Of a stretch of 25,202 nt of DNA, positions 14,006 through 22,935 are shown piece by piece. Within the stretch, counting starts at the first letter, position 1; each line of letters opens with the position of its first letter. The notes under the pieces are model-generated. The model was not told the DNA's origin and made no database searches. It worked only from the letters and a program-made list of their open reading frames with translations. The translations under genes were made by a program, and so were the position numbers. This DNA is from CAYTOJ01 sp964439415. Lineage in GTDB: Bacteria > Pseudomonadota > Alphaproteobacteria > Rickettsiales > CAZAGG01. The DNA is taken from positions 1 to 25,202 of the forward strand of contig CAYTOJ010000014.1 of assembly GCA_964439415.1 (NCBI GenBank), written 5' to 3'.

Positions 14006-15326
14006 CAATTACTTGCGGTTTGTAGCCGTCCTTTATCATGCGTGACTTTAGCTTCTCAGCCTGCATTTCTGATATGAAAGGGCCTACTATCAGGCTGGTT
14101 TTGTCTTGTGATTGGCTGCTTAGCGTATGCACATTATAATAGCGCACCGGCTCATAGCGTTTAATGGCTTCAAGGCGTTTCAATGCGGCATCCGGTGCAT
14201 ATTCCCCCAGTTTCAGGTAAATGCTGTTATCTTTCTCCGTAGTGGTTTCAATATCCGCCGCTTTATTGTCTGAAATTTTGGAGTTGGAATTTAGTTTTGT
14301 TCCACCGGAGGCGGGAGATAACCAGGCATAATCCTCCGCCTTGCCGGATGATGTAAATGCTTTTTTAAAGGCCAGTAAAGGGTTTTGCAAACTGGCATCA
14401 GTGGCTGTCACTGCCTGGCTGTCATTCTGCTTGAGATTGGTTTTTGCAACTAATCTGGCTGGCTCAGAATCAGCCTTTTCAGTGACAGCTATCTTCTCCT
14501 CGGCTTTTACGGGTTCAATCGTAGCACTGGCATGAGATTTCAAGTCATCATCTACGCTGCTTTCACTGCTTTCATTTCCGGCAATGAAGAACGAGGATAT
14601 TTTTCGGTAAAACTCCAGATTCTCCCGCATTTCGCGCTCTGATAAATGTTTCAGGCCAAGCCTGCGCGCTTTATCATATTCACCTTGCAGGGCGTAGACA
14701 AAAGCCAGATTCATGCGCGCCTGCTGCGGCGGCTGCTTCTGCTTTACCGCTTTTTCAAGCGTGCTGGTTGCCTGTTTTAAATCCCCACTTAAAATATATG
14801 ACATCGCCAGGTTATTAAGGGCGCTGACATTGCTGCTATCAAGGTTTAGAGCTTCCGTGTAGGAGCCTCTGGCTTCATCCTGCTTTTGCAGCATATCCAG
14901 CGCAACGCCTTTGCTGGAGTGTAGCCGCGCATCCTTAGGGTTGGTTGATATTACCTCCTCCAGTTTCACCAGTGCTTTTTCCGGCTGCTCCAATTGCAGG
15001 TAGATATTACCCAGCCTGCGCCCCAGTTCCGCATTGCTCTGATTTGCCTCCAGCCCTTGCTCCAGGATTTTTGCCGCTTCTTCCGGCTGATTCTGATTAT
15101 TGTATAACTCCGCCAGTTTTAAATAAACTTCCGCATTTGCAGGGTCAGATACTATTCCCTGACGCAGTATGGATATGCTGGAAGCAGAATCCCCCGCCAT
15201 TTCCGCCCCACGGGCAAGCCTGAGCAGGCCTGCGGTTTTACTGCTATCTGCCGTTCCACCGACATGATTTTGAGTTTCACTGCAACCAAGTAGAAGCAGA
15301 GCAATTACCGGAATTATTTTGCGCAT
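13995..15326 (-). CDS. TadD-like TPR lipoprotein with SPOR-like C-terminus
   Basis: The signal peptide ends in a lipobox (LLGC, Cys15, Ser at +2, favouring the outer membrane). About six TPR repeats follow (residues about 30-230), closing with RENLEFYRKI, a pattern I associate with alphaproteobacterial TadD. TadD is a pilotin-like lipoprotein for the Tad secretin. The middle is a low-complexity Ser/Ala/Lys/Glu-rich linker. The last 70 residues resemble a SPOR peptidoglycan-binding domain (SLIVGPFISEMQAEKLKSRM, then IKDGYKPQVI). It is not next to tadE/tadG (about 5 kb away). A general TPR-SPOR protein is an alternative. Confidence 0.75.
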   Translation of the reverse strand: MRKIIPVIALLLLGCSETQNHVGGTADSSKTAGLLRLARGAEMAGDSASSISILRQGIVSDPANAEVYLKLAELYNNQNQPEEAAKILEQGLEANQSNAELGRRLGNIYLQLEQPEKALVKLEEVISTNPKDARLHSSKGVALDMLQKQDEARGSYTEALNLDSSNVSALNNLAMSYILSGDLKQATSTLEKAVKQKQPPQQARMNLAFVYALQGEYDKARRLGLKHLSEREMRENLEFYRKISSFFIAGNESSESSVDDDLKSHASATIEPVKAEEKIAVTEKADSEPARLVAKTNLKQNDSQAVTATDASLQNPLLAFKKAFTSSGKAEDYAWLSPASGGTKLNSNSKISDNKAADIETTTEKDNSIYLKLGEYAPDAALKRLEAIKRYEPVRYYNVHTLSSQSQDKTSLIVGPFISEMQAEKLKSRMIKDGYKPQVIGGL

Positions 15327-15410
15327 ATTGAGCCGTAATTATAAACAGCTGTAGACTAAATTTTAATCCCGCCCATGTAAAAGATTTTAAGAAACGGTGT
15401 TGGTAATGAA

Positions 15411-16022
15411 ATGAGTTTTTACAAAAATCTGCTAAACAAAGTGTTCCGTGATGCGCAGCGCAATAATCTGCTGGATGCACTGAAAAAGTTATTGCCAGTT
15501 ACACCTGCAAGCGTGCTGGACATTGGCGCGGGGGATGGTGCGTTTTCAGCCATGCTTGCCGAAAGAATGCCAAACCTTACAGTACACGCGATAGATGTAA
15601 TGAAACGGGAAGCAGAATATATGCCAGTTGAAATATACGACGGCGGCAGGATTCCCCATAACGATGGCAGCTTTGACTACGCCCTGCTTATGAACTGCCT
15701 GCATCACACCAACGATGCCGCCAGCTTACTGGGTGAGGCTCTGCGGGTAAGCCGCAAAGGGGTGATAATAAAGGATCATTACGCAAATACCATGCTAGAT
15801 AAATTTATCCTGACTGCTATGGAATACGCCAATCCCAATTCCCGTATGCTCATGAGTATGCCACTGAACTTCTATTCAAAAAAACAGTGGCAGAGCCTTT
15901 TTGCCGACATGAATGTGGTGTGTGATGAAGTGATGGAGGATTTTCCATCCTACAGCGCATTCTGGGATATTTTCTTCGGGCGCAATATGCATTTCATCGC
16001 CCGCTGCCGCTATGGATCATAG
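15411..16022 (+). CDS. Class I SAM-dependent methyltransferase
   Basis: The Rossmann methyltransferase fold is shown by motif I VLDIGAGDGAFSAMLAERMP (residues about 35-55), followed by an acidic strand end (HAIDVM) and a motif IV-like segment (FDYALLMNCLHHTND). The substrate is unknown, and the family resembles small-molecule methylases of the type-11 group. It has 203 residues. It converges on the membrane protein gene and overlaps its 3' end by 29 bases. It is divergent from the TPR lipoprotein gene across 84 bases, which must hold both promoters. Confidence 0.8.
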   Translation: MSFYKNLLNKVFRDAQRNNLLDALKKLLPVTPASVLDIGAGDGAFSAMLAERMPNLTVHAIDVMKREAEYMPVEIYDGGRIPHNDGSFDYALLMNCLHHTNDAASLLGEALRVSRKGVIIKDHYANTMLDKFILTAMEYANPNSRMLMSMPLNFYSKKQWQSLFADMNVVCDEVMEDFPSYSAFWDIFFGRNMHFIARCRYGS

Positions 16023-17709
16023 TTTTTAAACAGCAGTACCCTTGGTGATTCTCTACAAATGGCGATAGTTGCGGCGGGATGCCACGGCAATCCACCAGCA
16101 TACCGCTGGAGCCATATTCTCTCATAAAATCCAGCAAAATATGGGGGCTAACACTCTCCGGCAGATAAAAGCCGGGATTTCTGACATAGGGGTAATGGAA
16201 TGGCTCTGAAGTCATTTTCAGTGCGGGGTAAGTATAATCATCCAGCACCAGGCGTTTGGCAGTGTCTACTGGCGGCAGGCCGCATTTGTCATAAGCCATC
16301 ATGATTTTTTCCCGGCGGGCAGCATAATTCCAGGGGTTTATCAGTGAAGCATGACAAGGCATCCAGCGTTCCCTGGCTGCATCAGTTGTAAGCAGGGGGT
16401 AATATTTAACTGTCAGCAATGCTACATTCACCACAGCAAGCGCTATGATGACGCCGCTGGCATTCTCCCAAACACGTTTATGGAAAAATTTATTGCCGCT
16501 AATAAACAGCAGGTAACAGAGCATAAGCAGGCTGATGTGCTGCGTTGCCAGATAGAACAGGCGCACCTTGCCCGGAACCAGCATAAAACCAATGAGCGAT
16601 ATAAAAAGCACTGTGCTGACAAGTGCATGAAGTGGGGCAGTTTTCTTTTTATAACATCCAGTAACAAACTTCCAAACCGATACTGCACAAAATATAAGAA
16701 TGCAGATGCGGATGAAGCATAACGCCCATTTTATGGCGCTATCGCTTTGAAGAATCCATGATGGCAGGTTGGTTATGGAGGGCGGCATCCAATCCATTGA
16801 GTGTTCAAGAAAGATATTGGGATTCAAATCCATAACCACTGCGGATAGAAAAATTCCTGCTGAAGTTTTAAGGAAATAAACCGGGTCAGTGGTGATTTTA
16901 TCCAGCGGCAGACTGCGGTCATTTATAACCATTTGTGATAAAATAGAATGCGGACAACTGTAACGATCCATCCATAAAGCAACTGAACTTGCAGCGAACC
17001 ATAACGCAGCCAGTAGCACTATGGCGGTGATAATCCTGGATGTAGTTAGGCGGTATAACAGTATGCCGCCACATACCAGCGCCACTGGCAGTGCGGCTAT
17101 TGTTTTGGCGTGAGAGGGGAACAGCAGAAGTACTGCCCCGGCATATAATACAACAGCAGAGTACTTCATCAGTCTGGACTTAGCGATTGTGGCTGAATAG
17201 AGTGCCAGAGTCAGGAAAATTCCGCAGCTTATAAGTATTGTTTGCTCAGGGCGATTGACTGTAAGTTGCAGTGGCATGGTATCAAGCGCAAGCACCGCCA
17301 GAAATAATGCGAACAGGCTACGGCTGGTGATATTTAAAGTGGGGGCAACGGCTTTTGTTATCAGGCATACCAGGCCAAGGAAACTTACGCAGCGAATTAT
17401 ACCCACAATGCGAATCCATAAGGGTTCCAGATCATTCATGAAGAGAATATGATTCACCCATGCGTGTGGATACCAGCTGAGTGGCAGTGGCTTTAAAAAC
17501 TGATCAGCCTCCTGACACTGTGGCATTAAAGTCATGAGCTGGCCACCATCATAAATGGCGCGGTGATTCTGGTAGCTCCAACTGATTTCATCAACCTGCA
17601 AGGGCGTAAAAAGGCCAATCAGCAGTGTAAGCCCGAACAGAGCAAAAATCAGGCGGGTATATAAGGGCGGCAGTGAGAATAACTCTGCCTTAGCCTCGTA
17701 TGGTTGCAT
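15994..17709 (-). CDS. Large multi-pass membrane protein, GT-C glycosyltransferase-like
   Basis: I count about ten to twelve hydrophobic helices followed by a soluble C-terminal part of about 130 residues. The first external loop carries an acidic pair (LQVDEISW) after helix 1, where GT-C glycosyltransferases place their catalytic Asp/Glu, and Arg/Pro residues (VNRPEQ) occur in a helix. These suggest a polyprenyl-phosphate-sugar-using transferase, but I recognise no specific family. The ATG overlaps the pheT end by 20 bases in another frame, so it is probably co-transcribed with pheT. Confidence 0.65.
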   Translation of the reverse strand: MQPYEAKAELFSLPPLYTRLIFALFGLTLLIGLFTPLQVDEISWSYQNHRAIYDGGQLMTLMPQCQEADQFLKPLPLSWYPHAWVNHILFMNDLEPLWIRIVGIIRCVSFLGLVCLITKAVAPTLNITSRSLFALFLAVLALDTMPLQLTVNRPEQTILISCGIFLTLALYSATIAKSRLMKYSAVVLYAGAVLLLFPSHAKTIAALPVALVCGGILLYRLTTSRIITAIVLLAALWFAASSVALWMDRYSCPHSILSQMVINDRSLPLDKITTDPVYFLKTSAGIFLSAVVMDLNPNIFLEHSMDWMPPSITNLPSWILQSDSAIKWALCFIRICILIFCAVSVWKFVTGCYKKKTAPLHALVSTVLFISLIGFMLVPGKVRLFYLATQHISLLMLCYLLFISGNKFFHKRVWENASGVIIALAVVNVALLTVKYYPLLTTDAARERWMPCHASLINPWNYAARREKIMMAYDKCGLPPVDTAKRLVLDDYTYPALKMTSEPFHYPYVRNPGFYLPESVSPHILLDFMREYGSSGMLVDCRGIPPQLSPFVENHQGYCCLKTMIHSGSGR

Positions 17710-20074
17710 TGGTAGCCTTCACTACTGCCGCTACAATTTTCTGGGATATGGCATTAATCTCAGCATCGGTCAGGGTTTTATCAAGTGGTGCTATTACCGT
17801 TTGCACCGCCATTGATTTATGGCCTTCCGGCAGTTCTTTGCCTTTAAATACATCGAACACATTCGCTGATTTAATATGCACCTTATCCGCGTTTAAGATT
17901 GCTCTAATTACATCCCTGGCTGAGATTGCATCCCCTACCACAAAGGCGAAGTCACGCTCTACTAACGGCAGGTCAGATATGTTAAGTGGCTGGCGGGTGC
18001 TGCTTTTTCCTTTATTGTCCGGCAGTGCGTCCAGAAAAACCTCGCAAGCGGCGGCGTTGTTCAAGTCGTAGTGCTTGAGTATCAGGGGGTGAAGCTCGCC
18101 AAATACAGCCAGGATGTTTTTGCCCAAGCTAAGTGCGCCGGATTTTCCCGGGTGGTAATAATCAGGTGTGCTGCTGCTTAATTCCAGTTTGGCAACCGGA
18201 GCATTTAACGCTTCCAGGCAGGCGTAAGCATCCGCTTTTGCATCAAAAACATCCGCCAGGCGGGTGGGTGAGTGGTGATTGCGCGGTATTGCATCACCAT
18301 AGCGTATAGCGGTTGCTGTCAGGTTTTGCTCCTTTAACTGTATGCCGGTAAATCGTCTGCCGATTTCAAATAATGCTCCGCTGCTGATTCCACGCGCTGA
18401 ATTTTTTGCTGCCGCCGCCAGAAGATTAGGAACAAGGCTGGGGCGCATAACACCAAGCTCTGCGCTGATTGGATTTTGCAGGACAAGCTCGGGCTTATCT
18501 GATCCAAATAATACGGCATGTTCCTGATCCATGAATGAATATGTGCAAGTCTCCACCATGCCGCGTGCGGCAAGTACGCTACGGCTGCGCTCCATAGATT
18601 TAAAATCATTCTGCCCGGCAACGATTGAATTCGCCCCATGTGGCGGCAATTGCACAGGAATTTTATCATAGCCGAATACCCGCAGCACTTCCTCCGCAAT
18701 ATCTGCTTTACCGGAAATATCCGGCCTCCATGATGGCGGTGTTACGTTAATTAAGCCGCCATAACTGTCCACCTGAAAACCAAGGGAATGGAGTATCTCT
18801 GCTGCATCACTATCTATAATATCCACGCCGCTTAAATTTCTGATATAGTCATAGCTTAAGGTGAAGCTGCGTTTCCATTCAGGCTCAACGCCTGCTACTA
18901 CCAGTTCGCTTGTCTGCCCGCCGCAAAGCTCCAGTATCATCCGGCTGGCCATTTCAGCCGCTGGAATAAGGAACGCCGGGTCAACGCCGCGCTCAAAGCG
19001 GTAGCGGGCATCAGTGATTAAATCCAGGTGGCGCCCTTCCCGCGCTATCTTTAAAGGGCTGAAATAGGCAACCTCCAGGAACACATTGCTGGTATCTGCC
19101 GAACAACCGCCTTCCTCCCCCCCGATAATGCCGCCAATGGCCTGAGCTTTTTCAGTATCTGCGATTACAGTAAAATTCTCCGGCAGTTCATATTCCCGCC
19201 CGTTCAGTGTTTTAATTTTCTCCGCTGCTGTGGATGGCCGCACGATTATACCGCCATTCAATTTGTCAGCATCAAACACATGCATCGGGCGGTTAAAGGC
19301 GAAAGTGAAATAGTTGGTTATATCCACTAAAGCGGAGATGGGGCGCAGCCCAAGTGATTCCAGCTTCCTCTTCAGCCAGTCCGGGCTTTGCGCGTTATTC
19401 ACGCCCTTAAAATAGCGCCCTACGAATTGCTTGCAGTCAGGATCATTAATCTGCACCATGATGGGGGATTTTATAGTTGCGCCTACAGGATTGAAATTGA
19501 GAGGTTTCAATCCCCCCAGACCTGCTGCCGCCAGATCTCTTGCTATACCATAAATTCCTAAACAATCCCCTCGGTTCGGGGTGATGCCTATTTCAAAAGT
19601 GGTGTCATTCAAACCGAGATATTCAGCAATATTAACGCCTAAAGGCGCATCCGGTGGCAGTTCTAATATACCACCTGCATTAGTGATGGGCAGGTTAAGC
19701 TCCTCCTCGCTGCACAACATCCCCTCGCTTGGTACACCGCGAATCTCGCTTTTCTTCAGAACAATTCCGGTGGCTGGTATTTTATGCCCCGGCCTGGCAA
19801 GCGCCACTTTAATTCCTGCCCTAGCATTCGGCGCACCGCACACCACTTTTAAAACCTCCCCCGCATTTGTACTCACCTGGCAATAACGCAGGCGGTCAGC
19901 ATTGGGGTGTTTCTCCGCCGCTATAACTTCGGCGATTTCAAACTGCGCGAGCAAGGCTGCCTTATTCTCCGCACTCTCCACTTCCAGGCCAAGGGAAGTT
20001 AGTTGTTCGGATATTTGTTCAGCATCGGCATCAGTTTCCAGATATTCCTTAAGCCACGATAAAGTAAACTTCAT
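17690..20074 (-). CDS. pheT: Phenylalanine-tRNA ligase beta subunit
   Basis: PheT pairs with PheS to charge tRNA-Phe. The full-length pattern is visible: an N-terminal tRNA-binding OB domain (HPNADRLRYCQVST, VVCGAPNARAG), the B3/B4 editing region (RGDCLGIYGIARDLAA, NYFTFAFNRPMHVFDADKL), B5 (PPSWRPDISGKADIAEEVLR), the catalytic-like core and the C-terminal FDX-ACB domain (SDLPLVERDFAFVV). At 794 residues the length is normal. Its start is 15 bases after the divK stop. pheS, usually directly upstream, is absent. Confidence 0.96.
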   Translation of the reverse strand: MKFTLSWLKEYLETDADAEQISEQLTSLGLEVESAENKAALLAQFEIAEVIAAEKHPNADRLRYCQVSTNAGEVLKVVCGAPNARAGIKVALARPGHKIPATGIVLKKSEIRGVPSEGMLCSEEELNLPITNAGGILELPPDAPLGVNIAEYLGLNDTTFEIGITPNRGDCLGIYGIARDLAAAGLGGLKPLNFNPVGATIKSPIMVQINDPDCKQFVGRYFKGVNNAQSPDWLKRKLESLGLRPISALVDITNYFTFAFNRPMHVFDADKLNGGIIVRPSTAAEKIKTLNGREYELPENFTVIADTEKAQAIGGIIGGEEGGCSADTSNVFLEVAYFSPLKIAREGRHLDLITDARYRFERGVDPAFLIPAAEMASRMILELCGGQTSELVVAGVEPEWKRSFTLSYDYIRNLSGVDIIDSDAAEILHSLGFQVDSYGGLINVTPPSWRPDISGKADIAEEVLRVFGYDKIPVQLPPHGANSIVAGQNDFKSMERSRSVLAARGMVETCTYSFMDQEHAVLFGSDKPELVLQNPISAELGVMRPSLVPNLLAAAAKNSARGISSGALFEIGRRFTGIQLKEQNLTATAIRYGDAIPRNHHSPTRLADVFDAKADAYACLEALNAPVAKLELSSSTPDYYHPGKSGALSLGKNILAVFGELHPLILKHYDLNNAAACEVFLDALPDNKGKSSTRQPLNISDLPLVERDFAFVVGDAISARDVIRAILNADKVHIKSANVFDVFKGKELPEGHKSMAVQTVIAPLDKTLTDAEINAISQKIVAAVVKATNATIRG

Positions 20075-20089
20075 AGCAATCTCTATACT

Positions 20090-20455
20090 TCAGCCTATGA
20101 AACTTCTGATTTTTTCCATAAAGGAATTTATGGAGATGGGCTTGGATATATATCCCTCGCACCCGGCCTGAAGTATTTTTTCCTCATCGTCCTTCATGGC
20201 AAATGCGGTTACGGCGATAATGGGAATATCCTTCACATCCGGATCGGCCTTGATTCTGCGGGTTACATCCAGGCCGGATATTTCCGGCAGTTGAATATCC
20301 ATGAGGATAAGGTTTGGCCGTAGGCTGGCGGCCAGTCTGATGGCCTCGTAACCATCCTTGGTGTCAGTCACATGATAGCCGTTTGCCTCCAGCAAATCGC
20401 GGAACAACTTCAGGTTAAGGTCGTTATCCTCGACTATAAGAATCTTCTTGGGCAT
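20090..20455 (-). CDS. divK: Single-domain response regulator DivK
   Basis: DivK is a small receiver protein that controls cell-cycle and polarity kinases (DivJ, PleC, DivL-CckA pathway) in alphaproteobacteria. The start MPKKILIVEDNDLNLKLF, the phospho-acceptor Asp53 in LILMDIQLPEISGLDV, AVTAFAM and the lysine in YISKPIS match DivK closely. The length of 121 residues fits. I choose ATG 20455 with GAAGGA 6-7 bases upstream; longer starts to 20539 would run through the leader dyad. It is placed just ahead of pheT rather than next to pleD as in Caulobacter. Confidence 0.92.
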   Translation of the reverse strand: MPKKILIVEDNDLNLKLFRDLLEANGYHVTDTKDGYEAIRLAASLRPNLILMDIQLPEISGLDVTRRIKADPDVKDIPIIAVTAFAMKDDEEKILQAGCEGYISKPISINSFMEKIRSFIG

Positions 20456-20473
20456 TATCCATCCTTCTATGCG

Positions 20474-20513
20474 CAATATACCCAAAACACTTGAGAGTGT
20501 TTTTGCTATATTG
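20474..20513. repeat. 40-bp interrupted dyad in the divK leader
   Basis: CAATATA, ccc, AAAACACT, loop TGAG, AGTGTTTT, tgc, TATATTG form nested perfect arms of 7 and 8 bp separated by symmetric 3-base internal loops. It ends 18 bases upstream of the divK ATG. It has no T tract for termination in the divK direction. A leader hairpin or operator is possible. Confidence 0.75.
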
Positions 20514-20619
20514 TTTATATGTTTGCGCATGGCCGCCAATCCAGCCCCATGCGCTACTATACTGCATTTGAGGTTCGCAATGTCAAGGCGACCCGTATCA
20601 GAAGCAAGGGTGAAATTAA

Positions 20620-20829
20620 TTACGCAGCAAGAAAGCCGTATTTCTGCACTGAGTCCATATTAAATGCGATAACGCAGTTGATGGCATCGTGCATGGTAGC
20701 AAATTTATCCTCCCGCCCGGTGTACTGCATAACTATCTCGCTGGGGTGCATTTTATGCTGAGAGAAGAGACAAAGCACGTAATCTTCTGATATTACACGA
20801 AGTTTATTTTGAATTTCCTTGTTATCCAT
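20620..20829 (-). CDS. Small unknown protein (69 aa)
   Basis: I do not recognise it. A good ribosome-binding site (AAGGG, 8-base spacer) precedes the ATG, and composition looks protein-like with charged N-terminal residues and an FATMHDAINCVIAFN segment. There are no membrane helices or known motifs. It lies upstream of divK in the same direction, with the 40-bp dyad between them. An 80-residue frame on the opposite strand overlaps it, but lacks comparable support. Confidence 0.5.
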   Translation of the reverse strand: MDNKEIQNKLRVISEDYVLCLFSQHKMHPSEIVMQYTGREDKFATMHDAINCVIAFNMDSVQKYGFLAA

Positions 20830-20835
20830 TTTGCC

Positions 20836-20861
20836 AACCCTTATATTAATTAATCAGGGTT
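20836..20861. repeat. AACCCT/AGGGTT inverted repeat upstream of the small gene
   Basis: Six-bp perfect arms enclose a 14-base AT-rich segment containing TTAATTAAT. It sits at the start of the 69-residue gene and includes its ribosome-binding site, so it could affect translation. Confidence 0.4.
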
Positions 20862-20915
20862 ATGCATTTACCGTGCCAATATTAATCCATGTTAGGGAAT
20901 TGGATTGCCAAACCA

Positions 20916-22568
20916 CTATTGTAATTGGCTATAATTCCGATGGGAATTCTTCACAAACACTACAGCAGCTTGGCCTTCATAAGCGATGCGCCAATCAGGT
21001 GATGCACCCAGGAATTCAGTCAGGCGGATATTTTTACCTATGAGTGCCGCTTCAACTGTGTATTTATCCATCAGTTTTTGCCAATCCGCACTGGCGTAGA
21101 TTATATTAAAATAATCCTGCATCAGTTCCTTGCTATAGGCCGTCTCCGCCCGGCCATCCACAAATACGGGGAAAGTGCCGCTGGTTTCAAAAATAATAAA
21201 ACCACCCAGGTTATAATCCGTGAAGAATTTTTTATCCGCCAGATGATCGCGGATGTATTTTAGTTCCTGCCTTGGGGAATTACTAGCAGAAAAACCCACT
21301 TCTTTTCGCAACGCCATTTTCTGTATCAGCGGCAATGCCAGTAGCAGCACCAGTGCCAGAGAAATACCAGCCGCAATATTCTGCACACGCTGTTTACTCA
21401 TATCCGCCATGAATTCCTGATTCTTGGCCTGATAGCATTGCGACCACCGACCTGCTTCCAGGGATTCTCTGATGAACAATGCCAGGCAGGGAGCAGTTAT
21501 TATGACCGCCATATGCATGTAACGGATGGAATAGAGGCCTACCGGGAGCCAGAATAACACCAGAAGTTTATCAGCCAGTTTAATTGTGGGGGAGGTAAAG
21601 CGAGCGGAGACTATTACCGCCATAACATATACCGTTACAGGCAGGTGTTTGATGAACTGTACCGATTGCCATTCTGCTACATACTGCGCGGTATAGGAAC
21701 CTACGCTTCTGCTGATGCCTGCATAAATGCCATATCCCCATGGGTTCATAAGAGTTGCCGCAAGTAACAGCATTGATGCATAACACAGCGTTTTTGCTTT
21801 GTTCCAGTCCCGCTCCCACACGGCCTCAACCAGGAAAAAGGCAGGTAAAACCAGACCAACTATAAATGCACCATGGCTGTTCACCCATATAATCATCAGC
21901 AGGGGTAGAGTAAATCCACATGTATTGGCACGGCCTATCGGCTTCCCCCACCGCGAGCATAGGGGGCTAGGGGGGGGCATCTTGCTTCTTACCGTACTAG
22001 CTGCACCTCTGTCATTACCGTCATTTCTCAGGAACTTATAAAACAGTGCCGCCATCAGGAATGATACCAACTGTGGCCTGGCGATAACCCCGCTATGCAG
22101 AACCAGGGCAGCGCAAAGCACGGCTATTATGGAAGGTATGAAACCTGCGCGCCTACGCACGCATTCCCGCATAATCAGCATGATAACAATGGATGAGACT
22201 ATTATGCTAAACCAGGCAAGGCCATAAAACCCGAAAAATTCATGAACCAGGCTGATAAAAACATCATACGCCCAGCTCAGGTTGTACCATATGTAAGGCT
22301 CGCCGTTCTCCCAGGAATCTCTTAAGGCAGGAAATATATTCCTATCAGGTATTTCAGCATTATCTATAATCCATTCGCCAGTGGTTATGTGCCAGCCGAC
22401 ATCAGCATCCTTAAATATTGGTGCGCCTGACAGGCTATAGAACAATATGGCGAAGATAAAGCCGATCCAGGGTAGTGCGCCGGGTGTGATTCTATCCGTA
22501 AAGCTGCTTTGCTCTGGTTTCAAAGGCGCTGACCATTTTATGAGTTGCTTTCTCGAACATTCCGCCAA
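20916..22568 (-). CDS. Large membrane protein of the 'DVGWH...FVDGRAE' family with an inserted segment
   Basis: About ten to eleven transmembrane helices are present. The first external loop has KDADVGWHITTGEWI and WYNLSWAYDVF, and the late soluble part has FVDGRAETAYSKELMQDYF. This pattern occurs in a widespread family of uncharacterised GT-C-like bacterial membrane proteins. An insertion of roughly 25-30 residues (MPPPSPLCSRWGKPIGRANT region) separates FLRND from the conserved FTLPLLMIIWVNSHGAF helix, with GC-rich palindromic DNA unlike the rest of the gene. The start is uncertain: TTG 22568 overlaps the next gene by 77 bases, while TTG 22523 is shorter. Confidence 0.7.
   Translation of the reverse strand: MAECSRKQLIKWSAPLKPEQSSFTDRITPGALPWIGFIFAILFYSLSGAPIFKDADVGWHITTGEWIIDNAEIPDRNIFPALRDSWENGEPYIWYNLSWAYDVFISLVHEFFGFYGLAWFSIIVSSIVIMLIMRECVRRRAGFIPSIIAVLCAALVLHSGVIARPQLVSFLMAALFYKFLRNDGNDRGAASTVRSKMPPPSPLCSRWGKPIGRANTCGFTLPLLMIIWVNSHGAFIVGLVLPAFFLVEAVWERDWNKAKTLCYASMLLLAATLMNPWGYGIYAGISRSVGSYTAQYVAEWQSVQFIKHLPVTVYVMAVIVSARFTSPTIKLADKLLVLFWLPVGLYSIRYMHMAVIITAPCLALFIRESLEAGRWSQCYQAKNQEFMADMSKQRVQNIAAGISLALVLLLALPLIQKMALRKEVGFSASNSPRQELKYIRDHLADKKFFTDYNLGGFIIFETSGTFPVFVDGRAETAYSKELMQDYFNIIYASADWQKLMDKYTVEAALIGKNIRLTEFLGASPDWRIAYEGQAAVVFVKNSHRNYSQLQ
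21945..21966. repeat. GC-rich palindrome within the membrane protein insertion
   Basis: CCCCC at 21945-21949 and GGGGG at 21962-21966 flank a short CGCGAGC core, with a run of eight G starting at 21970. It falls in the segment that has no counterpart in the protein family. It resembles small palindromic repeats that insert in frame into genes. Confidence 0.5.
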
Positions 22569-22935
22569 TCAGTTTATCCAGCAGACGGGATTTAAATTCG
22601 AAATCAACAAAGAACTCTATTCGCGTTACTTTTTCATTAATGCTTGTGAAAACCCAGTGATTCACCAGTTTTTTGAATGGGCCTTGCTCCAGTTCTGCAT
22701 CAATCTCCGCATGACCATTATCAGGCGGAGTAAGCCGCACTATTGATGTATACCTCTCCGCCAGACCCATAAAGCTTATGGTTAGTTCAGCGCGGAAGGC
22801 CTCCGGGGTTTCATCCCACACTTTTGCTGCCGTACACCAGGGTATGAATTCCGGATATTCTCCAACGTTTGATACCAGCTTGAAGAGCTGATCAATACTG
22901 TAGTCCAAAATGCGGGTATCTTTAAACGATGGCAT
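22492..22935 (-). CDS. Coq10/RatA-like START-domain protein
   Basis: This belongs to the polyketide-cyclase/START-like lipid-binding family, related to coenzyme Q-binding Coq10 and RatA. Visible blocks are LFKLVSNVGEYPEFIPWC (residues about 17-34), a beta-rich core (RAELTISFMGLAERYTS) and the C-terminal long helix (MFEKATHKMVSAFETRA). At 147 residues it is typical. It overlaps the lipA stop by 14 bases, an arrangement common in alphaproteobacteria. The likely role is in ubiquinone binding or delivery; a ribosome-directed RatA role is less likely. Confidence 0.88.
   Translation of the reverse strand: MPSFKDTRILDYSIDQLFKLVSNVGEYPEFIPWCTAAKVWDETPEAFRAELTISFMGLAERYTSIVRLTPPDNGHAEIDAELEQGPFKKLVNHWVFTSINEKVTRIEFFVDFEFKSRLLDKLIGGMFEKATHKMVSAFETRAKQLYG

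Noticed and set aside
20519..20761. 80-codon plus-strand frame opposite the small gene near divK
   Set aside because: Composition is less protein-like, and no good ribosome-binding site was seen. The minus-strand frame has better support.
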